This document shows, piece by piece, positions 5,399-5,737 of a DNA stretch of 5,737 nt; the first letter of the stretch is position 1, and each line of letters begins with the position of its first letter. The translations under genes were made by a program, and so were the position numbers. The DNA lies in contig JAJRVC010000640.1 of the NCBI GenBank assembly GCA_024277475.1, forward strand, positions 1 through 5,737. Direction: 5' to 3'. Source of the stretch: Deltaproteobacteria bacterium. Lineage in GTDB: Bacteria; Desulfobacterota; Desulfobacteria; Desulfobacterales; JAFDCJ01. The notes under the pieces were generated by a model that saw only the letters and a program-made list of their open reading frames with translations, ran no database searches and was not told the origin of the DNA.

Positions 5399-5737
5399 AT
5401 GAACAAAAATGTTGGATTTATCGGTCTTGGCATTATGGGAATGCCCATGGCCAAGAACCTGTTGAAAGCAGGCAATACCATGTGTGTCTATGACATCAAC
5501 CCGAATGCAATTAAAGAAATGGAAGAACTGGGAGCAGTAACTGCAGCGGCACCGCGCGAGGTGGCCGAGGCTTCCGACTTTGTGATGACCATGCTGCCGG
5601 ATGTTCCCGATGTCGAAAAAGTGTACCTGGGCGAAGGCGGGTTGATCGAGGGGGCACACAACGGGTTGATTTTAATTGATACCAGCACAACGGATGCAGC
5701 ATCGACAAAAAGGATTTCCGATGAAGTCGGTAAAAAG
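5399..5737 (+). CDS. NAD(P)-dependent beta-hydroxyacid dehydrogenase (3-hydroxyisobutyrate dehydrogenase / tartronate semialdehyde reductase family), 3' end cut off
   Basis: The first 113 codons are in the window; the family is usually about 290-300 residues, so roughly the N-terminal Rossmann domain is visible. It starts VGFIGLGIMGMPMAKNLL, the family signature with the nucleotide-binding GLGIMG loop at residues 9-14, followed by YDINP at 31-35. There the Asp after the second strand tends to favour NAD, but this alone does not decide between NAD and NADP. MLPD is at 65-68 and the substrate-binding segment IDTSTTDA at 93-100 fits the family DxST pattern. These enzymes oxidise or reduce a beta-hydroxyacid/semialdehyde pair (3-hydroxyisobutyrate, tartronate semialdehyde, sulfolactaldehyde and others) in the cytoplasm; the substrate here is undetermined. 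It is the second gene of the sigma-54-controlled unit. The catalytic lysine region lies beyond the edge. Confidence 0.9.
   Translation, partial: MNKNVGFIGLGIMGMPMAKNLLKAGNTMCVYDINPNAIKEMEELGAVTAAAPREVAEASDFVMTMLPDVPDVEKVYLGEGGLIEGAHNGLILIDTSTTDAASTKRISDEVGKK

Overview
The window looks like chromosomal DNA from an anaerobic, probably sulfate-reducing, Desulfobacterota-type bacterium. This is an inference from gene content: a pyrrolysine-free MttB-family methyltransferase, a GAF-type sigma-54 activator with a textbook -24/-12 promoter, and short GGTTCA-type repeats in an AT-rich spacer. No taxonomic marker gene is present.

Left (1-1221, minus strand): an open frame of 407 codons running off the left edge. 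It is a trimethylamine methyltransferase (MttB/COG5598) homologue with Gly at the position I align with the pyrrolysine of methanogen MttB. It has a strong ribosome binding site and a plausible sigma-70 promoter. A spacer of about 450 bases (1222-1669) follows. It holds overlapping dyads and two blocks of GGTTCA-type repeats in opposite orientation.

Middle (1670-3265): an intact EamA/DMT-family permease on the plus strand, then two broken genes facing each other. The 3' end of an SGNH/GDSL hydrolase starts almost exactly at the permease stop. A toxin-antitoxin pair lies opposite: the RHH antitoxin is nearly whole, but the PIN (VapC) toxin is reduced to its last 40 or so codons and joined out of frame to the antitoxin. 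The two remnants end 3 bases apart, so this interval looks like a site of deletion and rearrangement.

Right (3313-5737): the best-supported regulatory circuit. A GAF-AAA+-Fis sigma-54 activator on the minus strand is divergent from a plus-strand unit made of a 103-residue unrecognised protein and a beta-hydroxyacid dehydrogenase (3-hydroxyisobutyrate dehydrogenase / tartronate semialdehyde reductase family), cut by the right edge. The spacer carries a sigma-54 promoter (GG-N10-GC) and, about 120 bases upstream of the predicted transcription start, a 13/16 matched inverted repeat plus a third copy of its core. This fits an activator site that also overlaps the activator's own probable promoter. 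The likely reading is that the activator senses a small molecule through its GAF domain and switches on the small protein and the dehydrogenase. The ligand and substrate cannot be read from the sequence.
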